A program made the position numbers and the translations under genes. Positions 17,265-26,097 of a stretch of 64,000 nucleotides of DNA are shown here, in pieces. The stretch is from positions 62,001 to 126,000 of the forward strand of contig JANMMZ010000043.1 in assembly GCA_031373665.1 (NCBI GenBank). Reading direction: 5' to 3'. Positions within the stretch are counted from its first letter, which is position 1. The number at the start of each line of letters is the position of its first letter. Under the pieces are notes generated by a model. The model saw only the letters and a list, made by a program, of their open reading frames with translations. It ran no database searches and was not told where the DNA came from. Source of the DNA: M3007 sp031373665. GTDB lineage: Bacteria > Bacteroidota > Bacteroidia > Chitinophagales > Saprospiraceae.

Positions 17265-18230
17265 GTGCAATTTTTTAATAAAGTATTCATTGCTATCCTA
17301 ATGTTTGTCATCCCGCAGTTGGTTGTTGCGCAGCAGGTAGCCCCCGTTAAAATACCGGGAACAGGCGTTTCATTCAATATGGTGGCTCTGCCTGGAGGTA
17401 TGTACCAAATGGGCAGCCAAGAAACGGAGCAGGGTAGAGGAACTGACGAGGGCTTGCACGAAGTAGTATTGGATAGTTTTTGGATGGGGGCTTGCGAAGT
17501 GACATGGGACGAATTTAATTTATATCAATTTAAACACATGGATAATGACAGTGCTTACGCGGTCAATGTGTTTAAAGCGGACGCAATTGCTCGGCCATCA
17601 CCTCCGTATTTTGATTTTACGTACGGCCGTGGCCGTATAGGTGGCTATCCGGCTGCTACCATGACCCAGCAATCGGCACTTAGGTATTGCCAGTGGTTAA
17701 GCAATAAAACGGGTGATTTTTACCGATTGCCTACGGAGGCAGAATGGGAATACGCTTGTAGGGCTGGCACTCAAACACCTTGGGCTTGGGGCAAAGAACC
17801 AGAAAAAGCGATAGATTACGCTTGGTTTTATGAAAATAGCAGTGGGTCGTACCAAAAAGTAGGTACTAAGAAGCCCAACGCATGGGGCTTGTACGATATG
17901 CACGGTAATGTGGCAGAATGGACGCTTGATTATTACACAACGGATTATTTTCAACGCTTGGACTCCAATGCTGTAAATCCACAGGTATGGCCTTTGAAAA
18001 AGCATTCGCGTACCGTAAAAGGTGGATCTTTTGAAGACTATTTGCCGGAATTACGCAGTGGTGACCGTAAGAAAAGCGATCCTAAGTGGCAGGCTCGTGA
18101 TCCACAGATTCCTAAAAGCAAATGGTGGAATCCCGATTCCCCATTTTTAGGCTTTAGGTTGGTGCGGGATTGTCGAAAATGGACGATTGCTGAGCGAGAC
18201 GCATTCTTTTTGAAGGCTATTGTAGATTAA
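17265..18230 (+). CDS. Exported SUMF1/FGE-fold protein lacking catalytic cysteines
   Basis: A 321-residue protein. I choose the GTG start at 17265 because it gives a clean signal peptide ending LVVAQQ; the upstream in-frame ATG lies in the promoter region. The SUMF1 fold is shown by LPGGMYQMGSQETEQ, ACEVTWDEF, YRLPTEAEWEYACRAGTQ, YDMHGNVAEWTLDYY, TVKGGSFEDY and the final GFRLVRDC. In true formylglycine-generating enzymes a cysteine pair sits after GGS; here that region reads LRSGDRKKSD with no Cys, so catalysis of that type is unlikely. Bacteroidota gliding proteins GldJ/GldK share this fold, but this one lacks a lipobox and the T9SS gene context. The role is unknown. Confidence 0.82.
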   Translation: MQFFNKVFIAILMFVIPQLVVAQQVAPVKIPGTGVSFNMVALPGGMYQMGSQETEQGRGTDEGLHEVVLDSFWMGACEVTWDEFNLYQFKHMDNDSAYAVNVFKADAIARPSPPYFDFTYGRGRIGGYPAATMTQQSALRYCQWLSNKTGDFYRLPTEAEWEYACRAGTQTPWAWGKEPEKAIDYAWFYENSSGSYQKVGTKKPNAWGLYDMHGNVAEWTLDYYTTDYFQRLDSNAVNPQVWPLKKHSRTVKGGSFEDYLPELRSGDRKKSDPKWQARDPQIPKSKWWNPDSPFLGFRLVRDCRKWTIAERDAFFLKAIVD

Positions 18231-18248
18231 TGAACAATATTGAAGGCT

Positions 18249-20837
18249 CTAAAACTTTGGCGAAAGCATAGCCCTGATCCCCCATTTGGGTGCGCCGGGG
18301 AGTTCTGTATAATTAACCCGCCAAACATAGTCAATGCGGATCAGGCTAAAAATATTGCTGAGTCCGACACTGAGTTCTACATACGGTTTTTTGCCCAAGG
18401 CATGGGTGAGGGTATTGCCCTCGGTATCTTTAGGAAACACAAATAACCCAGCGGTTTGGGCAGGATTATGGGCTTGATCCAATGCGCCAAAGAGTACTTT
18501 TGCGCTAAAATTTTCGCGCCATTGTAATTTTTTGACGAGCGGTATTTTGTTCAAAATAAACCCATTCAGGTTGTGCTGTACCAGTATAGTGGCGTATTGA
18601 TCGCTGACAAATTCAATAAAATTCATTAGATTATAGGCATACCAATCATAAAAATAGGTTTGGTTGGCCGGGTGAATCTCTAGCATAGGGTAGGGGACTT
18701 TACCCCATATACGCCCAGCACTTAAATGGAGATCAGAATAGCCCAAAGGCGCCAGCATAAAGCGTTTTTCGGCGGTTAAAACCAGTTTCTGAAAGTTGAA
18801 CTGACTGCCACCGATGCCTTTAAACCCGTTTTTGAAAGTGAATGTAAAAACGGGTGCCTGACCCGGAATCGCTATGCGGCCATTGGCTCCATTATAAAAT
18901 TTTTGAGTGGGTGCATATCTGACAAATAGACCTGCTTCTGCGGTATTAATAGAGGTACTATAATCGGGATTGTCGGGGTTGCCTCCTGATAGTTCAAACA
19001 GTAGTAGCCCTGCGGCATCTACCCTTTTGTGCAAGAGGGCAATATTATAACTCAACTGATTTTTGTATTCCTTTTTGTACTCCAATTTGAACGTACGATT
19101 CAGCAACATACGGTTATTGGCAGTCCGTTGCAGTGAAAATACGGTATTGTCTTGTGAGAGTCCATCTAAGGATAGACCCGGTACCCTCAGGTACTTTTCA
19201 TAGGTCAGCGAGATCTGGTTTTGAGGAAAAGCCCTTGGCACTTTTCCATTGAACGACCAAGTGACACCTACATCATATTTCCAAAGCCTATCACGCAATC
19301 CATAAGCCCCATAGGCTTCTAATATCAAGGGCTTTATCAACTTAGAGTTGGTACGGCCGCCCAGCCTAAATCGGTCGCCCTCTATATCATTATAACTATA
19401 AAATGCATCCAATGAGCCAATATCTATGAACCCAACACGCTGATAACCAGTAGATACGACTATTCCAACGGCCGATAAAAATTTGAATAAAGGGACTTGC
19501 TGCATACTGTCCACCATTTTTTCAACGAACTGCTCTGCTCTGCTTAATTGTCCGACTCGCCTTGATTCCCACCATTGTTCGTCCCGCTTATTGACCTTTC
19601 CAGTATCTTTTTGCAATAAGGTTTCTTCCTTAAATAAAGTATCAGGAATGGGTATATTGAGGGTGTAGTTTTGAAAATAGGAAGTTTTGTGAGATAAAAG
19701 GCTGCGGCCTTTTGATTTTTTCAAGATCTTCAAATCTACTGTCACGGCATCGCGAACCAACATAAGTTTTTCGGTGTTTCCTGATTTTATGACCTCAAAT
19801 TCTTGCTCTATATGGAGGTCAGATACATAATTAAGGTTGATTTCCTTGGGTACGCCCATCTCTACTTTCATCACGGCATAACTAGAATCGAGGGCAACCA
19901 GCATATTGCCCATAAAGGCCAAATCGGCTTTGTTTCGAGGCGCAAAAAATACATCTGCATATTTTTTGCCTTGGTAAACCACGGTATCCACGATGTAAAA
20001 CCGATAAATGCTATTGGCGATACCTGACAAAGGGCCAATAAATTCGGTGCCTAGCAGTAATATTTTAGGTTCATAAATATCAATATCCGAAAACGCCGAA
20101 TTCAGGTAAGCGTTTACACCTTCATTGTCCACTCCAAGGGCATCTTCTTCTTCATTTTCATCGGTAAAGCCCGATTGTTTGATTCCCCTTAAAATAGCCG
20201 TTTGTTTGGTCGGATCTTTCTGATAATAGCCATCGAGTACTCTTTCTCTTAAGTAAATAGGCAAGGCTACTTTCTGGGTCACCAAATTGGTATCCACATT
20301 GTTGAATATGAACTTAAATGGCTTGAGATACCATTTTTTCCTAAACTCATCTGTGATATTGTTGAGGTCAACCCTCAATTTTTCATATTTTTCAAAACTA
20401 TAAAAATCGAGGCTTTCTTTCCTGTTTTGATCCTTGTGCCGAAACACTTCTTCTATGAGGTCAACGGCAGGATTGTTCTTTCGGGAGTATTTTTCGGGTC
20501 GAATAGTGATTTCTGCCAATTTTGAATCGCTTTCTACCATAAAAATCTCCAAATCTTGGTATTTACCTACGGTTATGGGTGTTGTTTTGGTTTCATAACC
20601 AATATACGAGCAACGGATAACATTGGGATCTTGGTCAGACTCTAAGTAGAAATTACCTTTAATATCAGTACGAACGATAATATCAAGACCTTCAAAAACA
20701 ACGGAGGCGTAAGCCAATGAAACCTTGGTTTCGGCATCGCGAATGACACCGTGTACAATGGTTTTTGCTTTTTGAGCCCAAAGGCTCAAAAAGCAAAACA
20801 ATAGAAAAACTAAGGTGAAAATCTTTTTTAAGGGCAT
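18249..20837 (-). CDS. DUF5686 outer-membrane protein with carboxypeptidase-regulatory-like domain
   Basis: An 862-residue protein with a signal peptide (residues 1-21, ending SLWAQ). A carboxypeptidase-regulatory-like domain follows at about 25-115 (GVIRDAETKVSLAYASVV, then CSYIGYETK). The DUF5686 body has the family features NNPAVDLIEEVFRHKDQNR and SFEKYEKL around residues 120-155. The C-terminal half consists of alternating strands and ends GIRAMLSPKF, as in a barrel. DUF5686 proteins are common, poorly understood outer-membrane proteins of Bacteroidota that resemble TonB receptors without a plug. It converges with the SUMF1-type gene 18 bases away and is followed upstream by msrB, 17 bases apart on the same strand, so it may be the last gene of that operon. 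Confidence 0.85.
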   Translation of the reverse strand: MPLKKIFTLVFLLFCFLSLWAQKAKTIVHGVIRDAETKVSLAYASVVFEGLDIIVRTDIKGNFYLESDQDPNVIRCSYIGYETKTTPITVGKYQDLEIFMVESDSKLAEITIRPEKYSRKNNPAVDLIEEVFRHKDQNRKESLDFYSFEKYEKLRVDLNNITDEFRKKWYLKPFKFIFNNVDTNLVTQKVALPIYLRERVLDGYYQKDPTKQTAILRGIKQSGFTDENEEEDALGVDNEGVNAYLNSAFSDIDIYEPKILLLGTEFIGPLSGIANSIYRFYIVDTVVYQGKKYADVFFAPRNKADLAFMGNMLVALDSSYAVMKVEMGVPKEINLNYVSDLHIEQEFEVIKSGNTEKLMLVRDAVTVDLKILKKSKGRSLLSHKTSYFQNYTLNIPIPDTLFKEETLLQKDTGKVNKRDEQWWESRRVGQLSRAEQFVEKMVDSMQQVPLFKFLSAVGIVVSTGYQRVGFIDIGSLDAFYSYNDIEGDRFRLGGRTNSKLIKPLILEAYGAYGLRDRLWKYDVGVTWSFNGKVPRAFPQNQISLTYEKYLRVPGLSLDGLSQDNTVFSLQRTANNRMLLNRTFKLEYKKEYKNQLSYNIALLHKRVDAAGLLLFELSGGNPDNPDYSTSINTAEAGLFVRYAPTQKFYNGANGRIAIPGQAPVFTFTFKNGFKGIGGSQFNFQKLVLTAEKRFMLAPLGYSDLHLSAGRIWGKVPYPMLEIHPANQTYFYDWYAYNLMNFIEFVSDQYATILVQHNLNGFILNKIPLVKKLQWRENFSAKVLFGALDQAHNPAQTAGLFVFPKDTEGNTLTHALGKKPYVELSVGLSNIFSLIRIDYVWRVNYTELPGAPKWGIRAMLSPKF

Positions 20838-20854
20838 TTCGAGTGTAAATTATT

Positions 20855-21385
20855 TTACTGGGCAACGAACCTGATCGAAACCGAATTGATGCAGTAGCGA
20901 AGTCCAGTAGGTCGTGGGCCGTCTTCAAAGACATGGCCTTGATGACCGCCGCAACGAGCGCATTCTACTTCCACTCGCTCCATAAAACCACTCTTATCCG
21001 AGTTTTCTTTTATATGACGCTTGTCAATGGGCTGATAAAACGAGGGCCAGCCTGTGCCTGAATCAAACTTGGTATCGGAGGCAAACAGTGGTAATCCACA
21101 GCCTCCGCAAACGAAGGTTCCTTTTTCGTGGTTGTTCCACAAACTGCCAGTGAAGGCTCGCTCGGTTCCCTCTTCACGCAATACGTAATAATCGAGTTCA
21201 GGAAGCAGGTTTTTCCATTCAGCATCCGTGTGTGACACTTTTTTAATGGTGCCATCGGCCTCATATATGGCCGGTACTACCAAGGAGTCTTTCGCTTGGG
21301 TAGCAGTGTCTTTTACTGCTAGTTTAGCAGTATTTACAGATTGGTTGCAGGCTACAAGCGTAACCAAAAACATTAATAATTTCAT
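20855..21385 (-). CDS. msrB: Lipoprotein methionine-(R)-sulfoxide reductase B
   Basis: A 176-residue enzyme that reduces methionine-R-sulfoxide in proteins (EC 1.8.4.12). The N-terminus is a lipoprotein signal with lipobox LVAC (Cys13), so it should act in the periplasm or at a membrane. The MsrB domain spans about residues 50-175: zinc ligands CGGC (93, 96) and CARC (142, 145), the substrate pocket SGTGWPSF, and catalytic Cys165 in RYCINSVS. Its ATG overlaps the stop of the upstream membrane protein (TAATG), which implies translational coupling. Export suggests repair of oxidised envelope proteins; its electron donor is not evident here. Confidence 0.93.
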   Translation of the reverse strand: MKLLMFLVTLVACNQSVNTAKLAVKDTATQAKDSLVVPAIYEADGTIKKVSHTDAEWKNLLPELDYYVLREEGTERAFTGSLWNNHEKGTFVCGGCGLPLFASDTKFDSGTGWPSFYQPIDKRHIKENSDKSGFMERVEVECARCGGHQGHVFEDGPRPTGLRYCINSVSIRFVAQ

Positions 21386-21831
21386 TATCTATTTTTTTTT
21401 CTTGGCTCGTTCCACTCTTCGCGCTCGGCAAAAGTCACAATCGTTTTCATAAAATTGACCATTGACAAAAACACTAAAAAGCAAATACTTACCACAATGA
21501 ATATCCAGCGATAGGTGCCGGCATCGCCAAAACGAATGCCTGAAAAGCCCCATGCCATGACTGCACTTCCAAACGCTAAACCAATGAATCCGTACATAGA
21601 ACTACCCCAGTATTTGGCAAAACTGTCTGCACGAAGACTCAATAGGCTATTAATCATAGCATAAAACAGTAGGAATGCTGCTGCTACCGACCATGGGAAT
21701 AGGGCATCGAATTTGGAAAGCCCCGTATAGCCCGCAGCCCAACTGAATAACATGAATAATAGATTAGCCAGAAGGAGGCTTATGGCTTGGATTAGGGGAT
21801 TATTGATCTGTTTATCAAGAAATATAGACAT
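21385..21831 (-). CDS. Small four-helix membrane protein, unrecognised
   Basis: A 148-residue protein starting at ATG 21831 (MSIFLDKQ). It has four hydrophobic segments at about residues 14-33, 43-62, 76-95 and 104-124, with a charged tail (EREEWNEPRKKNR). I do not recognise the family. Its stop codon shares a base with the msrB start, and the amidase gene lies 40 bases upstream on the same strand, so the order amidase, membrane protein, msrB, DUF5686 looks like one transcription unit devoted to the envelope. A role as a membrane partner of the lipoprotein MsrB is possible but unsupported. Confidence 0.7.
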   Translation of the reverse strand: MSIFLDKQINNPLIQAISLLLANLLFMLFSWAAGYTGLSKFDALFPWSVAAAFLLFYAMINSLLSLRADSFAKYWGSSMYGFIGLAFGSAVMAWGFSGIRFGDAGTYRWIFIVVSICFLVFLSMVNFMKTIVTFAEREEWNEPRKKNR

Positions 21832-21871
21832 ATAGCACAAACAAGTTAATTGGCCTAATGTTTTAGGCTTT

Positions 21872-23134
21872 TTATTCTTTCAACAATGCTTGGCAAATCC
21901 AGTTGGCCAAGGCTTGGCGGTTGTTGTTGAGTACCAATCGCTGCTGATCCCAATCATTTTGAATGTTGCCCAATTCTATATACACCGCCCTTCGGGTAGA
22001 GGTCTCTTTTAAGGTGAACAAATAACGTTCGGTCACAGAGCCTTCATACCCTCGGCCACCTTGGGCTTGTTGGTATTTATTCTTGAAGGTTCGGTGTATT
22101 TTTTGAGCCAATTCAAGGCTTTCGTCGCTTTCAGGGCGGTAATAGAAAAACACGTCTGTTTTGGTATCTCGACTGCGAGAGTCCACGTGAATTTCGATAA
22201 TGGTTTGATTGAACCGGCCTTTTTTCACTTGTTTTTCCATGATTTCATTGATGAGGTCGGTGCGCTGCTGCAGCCTTTCTTTTTGTGGCCTTGGTATGGC
22301 TTTATTGCCCCACACCACTTCATCTTGGTCGCAGCGGAGATAGGCGGCATCGCGTATACCATCATTGGGGTCACGCACGATCAAATAGACAGTAGCACTG
22401 TGGCTCAATAGCAACCGATGCAAGCGCAGGGTAACATCGTAAGCATACTCATCTTCGCAAAGGGTATTGCCTGCTCGTTTTCCTTGTGCGCCCGAGTCTG
22501 GCCCGCCGTGGCCACTGATAAGGTAAAATATTTTTCCGCGCAGTCGGTTACTAACAATAGGTGTATGCTGGTATGCAGGCCCAAAAATTGGAAAAATACG
22601 TTTGCCTTTTCCTGAACTTGGCTCTGGGTTGTCTATATAGGTGTTGTCTTTTTCGATTGGAGCCTCTGGTTTGCTGCTTAGTTCAATCACCCCCTCGCCC
22701 TGACAAGCCAATTCATGCCAAGGCACCCAAAGTTCGCGAGTGACCACAAAATCATCGGGTCGCAGCCCATTTCGTTGCATGAGACGGTTGTATTTTTCAA
22801 TCCGCTTTGCGCTTTGCCAATCTTCTGATTTGAGGGTTTCTCGAATGCTTTTTCCATTGTACTGGTGTATCTGGATCGGCATTTTGTAAGTAGTATTGGG
22901 CTTCAATGCTACGTTTTTACCCAATTTATTGAGCCGCTTAAACTTCGTCACATTGCAATCAAAGCCTGCCAATCCAAAGCGTTGGAGGATAGAAAGCGCA
23001 TCATCGCCCGATTTGGCGACAGCACTCAGGTATGCGGCATTGTCACCTGTTTGGGCGATAATCATCTGTGATGACAGCATAAATGCTGTAAAACAATATG
23101 GAAAAGCCTTGCGTAGTATGTATGAGGTTCTCAT
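21872..23134 (-). CDS. N-acetylmuramoyl-L-alanine amidase (Amidase_3)
   Basis: A 420-residue exported peptidoglycan hydrolase that cleaves the bond between muramic acid and the stem peptide (EC 3.5.1.28). The signal peptide ends near residue 27 (MIIAQ). Residues about 30-140 resemble a LysM-like or other cell-wall-binding region (DDALSILQRFGLAGFDCNV). The catalytic domain at about 200-415 shows YLISGHGGPDSGAQG with His209, the zinc ligand Glu227 in CEDEYAYD, His316 in IEIHVDSR, and catalytic Glu387 in VYIELGNIQND. All zinc and catalytic positions of the family appear kept. It leads a likely operon with the membrane protein and msrB. Confidence 0.87.
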   Translation of the reverse strand: MRTSYILRKAFPYCFTAFMLSSQMIIAQTGDNAAYLSAVAKSGDDALSILQRFGLAGFDCNVTKFKRLNKLGKNVALKPNTTYKMPIQIHQYNGKSIRETLKSEDWQSAKRIEKYNRLMQRNGLRPDDFVVTRELWVPWHELACQGEGVIELSSKPEAPIEKDNTYIDNPEPSSGKGKRIFPIFGPAYQHTPIVSNRLRGKIFYLISGHGGPDSGAQGKRAGNTLCEDEYAYDVTLRLHRLLLSHSATVYLIVRDPNDGIRDAAYLRCDQDEVVWGNKAIPRPQKERLQQRTDLINEIMEKQVKKGRFNQTIIEIHVDSRSRDTKTDVFFYYRPESDESLELAQKIHRTFKNKYQQAQGGRGYEGSVTERYLFTLKETSTRRAVYIELGNIQNDWDQQRLVLNNNRQALANWICQALLKE

Positions 23135-23405
23135 CTGGGTGCAAAATTGCGGAAATGCTGGGAATTTATGGGTATAGTGCTCGTTTTTTCTTTTTGTAAG
23201 ATTCTGGCGTTTGTTCTATTTTTTCAGGTAAAATATTTATTTAATACTTATGTTTTTTGGATTCATTAAGCCATTATTTTAATTATTATGTCACTACAAA
23301 TGGCACAAGGCTTTTGAAGGTAGTGGAAACTTGATCAAAAAATATCAAAAATAAACCGCACAATTATCCTGATATTTGCCACAAATTACCTAATATCAAG
23401 AGCAT

Positions 23406-25313
23406 ATGCAAAGAATATTACATTTTATAAAGATAACCTTTTGGGGAATACTGATTTTAGTAGCCTGCAATCGTAGTTATGTTGGAAATCCTCATCGGAA
23501 ATCGGTTGCGCCGCGATTGGCTACCACTGGGGCAAATAATATACGTGTAGAACCCGCCAATTGGTGGGTTGGATTGAAACGTAATAGGGTGGAGGTATTA
23601 GTCCAATATCCACAACTATCTAGTTTTGAAGTGAAATTGGGCAAAAGCAAGGGCGTAAAACTCGTCAAGGTAGAAAAAGCCAACAGCCCCAACTACCAGT
23701 TTCTGACTTTAGAGATTGATCCGAAAGCCCTCGCCCAAGTGGTACCATTGGTCTTTACAAAGGGGATAGAAATAGTATCTTATCCGTTTGAATTGCGTGC
23801 TAGAGGCAACAAACGTTTGAGCGGACTCGACCCTAGTGATGTGGTCTATTTGATTTTTCCCGATCGCTTTGCTAACGGTGATACTACCAATGACAATGTT
23901 GCTGGTATGCTCCAAGGTTTGGAGCGCGATTCATTGGTTGGGCGACATGGTGGTGACTTGCAAGGCATACAAAATCATTTGGATTATGTCCAAGATTTGG
24001 GTATGACAGCTATTTGGCTGAATCCAGAACTAGAAAACGACCAAAAAGATGCCTCGTATCATGGATATGCGGTCACCGATCACTACCGAGTGGATCGCCG
24101 TTTTGGTACCAATCAACAGTTGCGAAATCTCATAGATGAATGCCATAAACGGGGCATTAAAGTAGTGCGCGATGTGGTGTTTAATCATATTGGCGACAAT
24201 CACTATTGGATGAAAGACCTGCCCTACAAGGATTGGATCAGCCAATGGCCTAGTTTTACTCGAACTACTTACCGTGCGCCAACACTGGTAGATCCTTACG
24301 CTTCGGAATTGGATAAACAGATTTTTAATGATGGATGGTTTGATATCAGGATGCCTGATCTAAACCAGCGCAACCCACATGTAGCCAATTATTTGATACA
24401 GCAAGCCATTTGGTGGGTGGAGTATGCGGGTTTTGATGACTTTAGAATAGATACTTATACCTATTCTGACCAAGCATTTATGAGTGCTTGGTGCAAGGCA
24501 TTGACCGATCAGTATCCAGATATGAATATGGTTGGAGAAATCTGGGAACACGCTGTACCGATCCAAGGCTACTTTGCCGACGATCAACCGATGCAGCGCA
24601 GTACTTTTGACTCCAACCTTCCGGGGGTGATAGATTTTCAATTGTGTTTTGCCATTCAAGATGCCCTCACCCGTGAGCAAGGGTGGACGGAAGGTGCTGC
24701 TAAAATTTATTACACGCTCGCACAGGACTACTTCTATAAAGATCCATTTAAAAACCTAACCATGCTTGATAATCATGATTTTACCCGTTTTTATACCACG
24801 ATCAATGAGGATTTTAATAAATACAAGAGTGGAATGGCTTTTTTGCTGACTATGAGGGGTATTCCTCAGATCTATTATGGTACGGAACTGCTCTTCACAG
24901 GAAATGCTTCACCTTCTCATGGCAATATCCGAAAAGATTTCCCTGGTGGGTGGGCAGCCGACACTCATAATAAGTTTGTACGATCTGGCCGTACAGAGAT
25001 AGAGGAAAAAGCATTTCAATATGCCAGAAACCTGATTCGGTATCGCAACACTACACCAACCTTGCACAACGGAAAACTGATGCAGTTTACGCCTGAAAAT
25101 GGTATTTATGTTTATTTTCGGTATGATGCCGCCAAAACAATTATGGTTATCCTGAATACATCTAACAAAGCGATTACCTTGGATACCCAGCGATTTTTAG
25201 AGCGAATGAGCGGATTTTCTAAGGCAAAGAACGTCGAAACTGGAGAAATTTTGCCAAATATATCTAGATTGAGTCTTGAAAAAAACAGTCCGATGGTACT
25301 AGAATTAATTTGA
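23406..25313 (+). CDS. GH13 alpha-amylase-family lipoprotein (neopullulanase/cyclomaltodextrinase-like)
   Basis: A 635-residue surface or periplasmic glucan hydrolase. The signal peptide ends in a lipobox LVAC (Cys21). Residues about 40-130 are the immunoglobulin-like N-terminal domain typical of cyclomaltodextrinase/SusA-type enzymes. The GH13 barrel shows region I DVVFNHIG (around 256-263), region II FDDFRIDTY with nucleophile Asp349, region III VGEIWEH with acid/base Glu378, and region IV LDNHDFTRF (His457, Asp458). It should cut alpha-1,4 bonds in starch, glycogen or maltodextrins. No SusC/SusD pair or regulator lies next to it, so it is not in a classic utilisation locus. Confidence 0.93.
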   Translation: MQRILHFIKITFWGILILVACNRSYVGNPHRKSVAPRLATTGANNIRVEPANWWVGLKRNRVEVLVQYPQLSSFEVKLGKSKGVKLVKVEKANSPNYQFLTLEIDPKALAQVVPLVFTKGIEIVSYPFELRARGNKRLSGLDPSDVVYLIFPDRFANGDTTNDNVAGMLQGLERDSLVGRHGGDLQGIQNHLDYVQDLGMTAIWLNPELENDQKDASYHGYAVTDHYRVDRRFGTNQQLRNLIDECHKRGIKVVRDVVFNHIGDNHYWMKDLPYKDWISQWPSFTRTTYRAPTLVDPYASELDKQIFNDGWFDIRMPDLNQRNPHVANYLIQQAIWWVEYAGFDDFRIDTYTYSDQAFMSAWCKALTDQYPDMNMVGEIWEHAVPIQGYFADDQPMQRSTFDSNLPGVIDFQLCFAIQDALTREQGWTEGAAKIYYTLAQDYFYKDPFKNLTMLDNHDFTRFYTTINEDFNKYKSGMAFLLTMRGIPQIYYGTELLFTGNASPSHGNIRKDFPGGWAADTHNKFVRSGRTEIEEKAFQYARNLIRYRNTTPTLHNGKLMQFTPENGIYVYFRYDAAKTIMVILNTSNKAITLDTQRFLERMSGFSKAKNVETGEILPNISRLSLEKNSPMVLELI

Positions 25314-25323
25314 GGGCTAGATT

Positions 25324-25347
25324 GAACTTTGCAAGTTCGTTTATTTT
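25324..25347 (+). terminator. Possible terminator after the amylase gene
   Basis: GAACTT (25324-25329) and AAGTTC (25333-25338) form a six-pair hairpin with a three-base loop, followed by GTTTATTTT. The stem is short, so this is a weak candidate for ending the amylase transcript. Confidence 0.35.
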
Positions 25348-25394
25348 GCCGATATTTGCACAAAATTTTGATTATACAATCATGATCTCAATCA

Positions 25395-25967
25395 ATGCCA
25401 AAATCCAATAATACGGCTAAAGTATATAGTTTAGCCGAGTACTTTGATTTTGAAAATATATCAGAGGGAAAGCATGAATTTTGGGATGGCAAAATTCATG
25501 CTATGGCATATACATCCCCAACCCATGGTGAGTTGCAGACGAATTTTTCGGATGCTTTAGCGGCTTGCTTGAAATCGAAAGGATGTTTGCGTTACACTTC
25601 TGACCGTATGGTGCTTGTTCCAGATTGTAATAAGGTATTCTACCCAGATATTGTAATCGTCTGCGGCGAGCAACAGTTTTATCAGCATAAAAAAAACATG
25701 AAGGCCACATTAAACCCTTCAGTAATCATTGAAATACTCTCAGAAAGCACCGAACAAGAAGATCGAATAGATAAATGGACGTGCTACCAATCAATCGCTT
25801 CTTTGGAGCATTACATTATGGTTCAGCAGACCACAATGGGTGTTCACAGTTATCGCCGAAAAGGCGAACGGGTCTGGGATTACGTATCAGCATACAAACC
25901 TGATGACACGATTGAGGTAATGGAATGTATAGTGAAGGTAGCAGATATATACGCTGGAATCGAATAG
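25395..25967 (+). CDS. Uma2 family protein (DUF820, PD-(D/E)XK nuclease fold)
   Basis: A 190-residue cytoplasmic protein of the Uma2 family. Family signs are SEGKHEFWDGKIHAMAY near the start, the SPTHGELQTNFSDAL helix, FYPDIVIVC (the catalytic-type Asp of the PD-(D/E)XK fold, about residue 89), and PSVIIEILSEST with the acidic partner about residue 113, then DKWTCYQSIASLEHYIMV. The usual Lys after the second acid is replaced by a D-rich stretch as in most Uma2 members. Uma2 proteins are abundant in some bacteria with no settled function; nuclease activity is a prediction. It is a single-gene unit ending near a strong double hairpin. Confidence 0.88.
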   Translation: MPKSNNTAKVYSLAEYFDFENISEGKHEFWDGKIHAMAYTSPTHGELQTNFSDALAACLKSKGCLRYTSDRMVLVPDCNKVFYPDIVIVCGEQQFYQHKKNMKATLNPSVIIEILSESTEQEDRIDKWTCYQSIASLEHYIMVQQTTMGVHSYRRKGERVWDYVSAYKPDDTIEVMECIVKVADIYAGIE

Positions 25968-25979
25968 GATCAAAACGTA

Positions 25980-26055
25980 AAGGGTTAAAATGAGTTTTCG
26001 CTCATTTTAACCCTTAAAAAATGAGCGCAACAATGGTTAAACCACTGTTGCGCTC
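25980..26055. terminator. Double-hairpin bidirectional terminator region
   Basis: Two strong hairpins sit between convergent genes. The first (25980-26015) pairs AAGGGTTAAAATGAG with its exact complement around TTTTCG. The second (26023-26055) pairs GAGCGCAACA with TGTTGCGCTC around an inner TGG/CCA. On the minus strand the second is followed at once by ATTTTTTAAG, a U-tract, so it is a good rho-independent terminator for the RNA-binding-protein gene. The first likely serves the Uma2 gene on the plus strand, though without a U-tract. Confidence 0.75.
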
Positions 26056-26097
26056 TATAATTTATAGCCAAATACAAAGAAAAGGCTCAAAAATCAT

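Noticed and set aside
23406..25967. A starch-utilisation (Sus) locus around the GH13 lipoprotein
   Set aside because: No SusC/SusD pair, other glycoside hydrolase or SusR-type regulator is adjacent. The next genes encode Uma2 and an RNA-binding protein.
25395..25967. The Uma2 protein as part of a defence or mobile element
   Set aside because: It stands alone with no methylase, recombinase or flanking repeats. Base composition looks like that of its neighbours.
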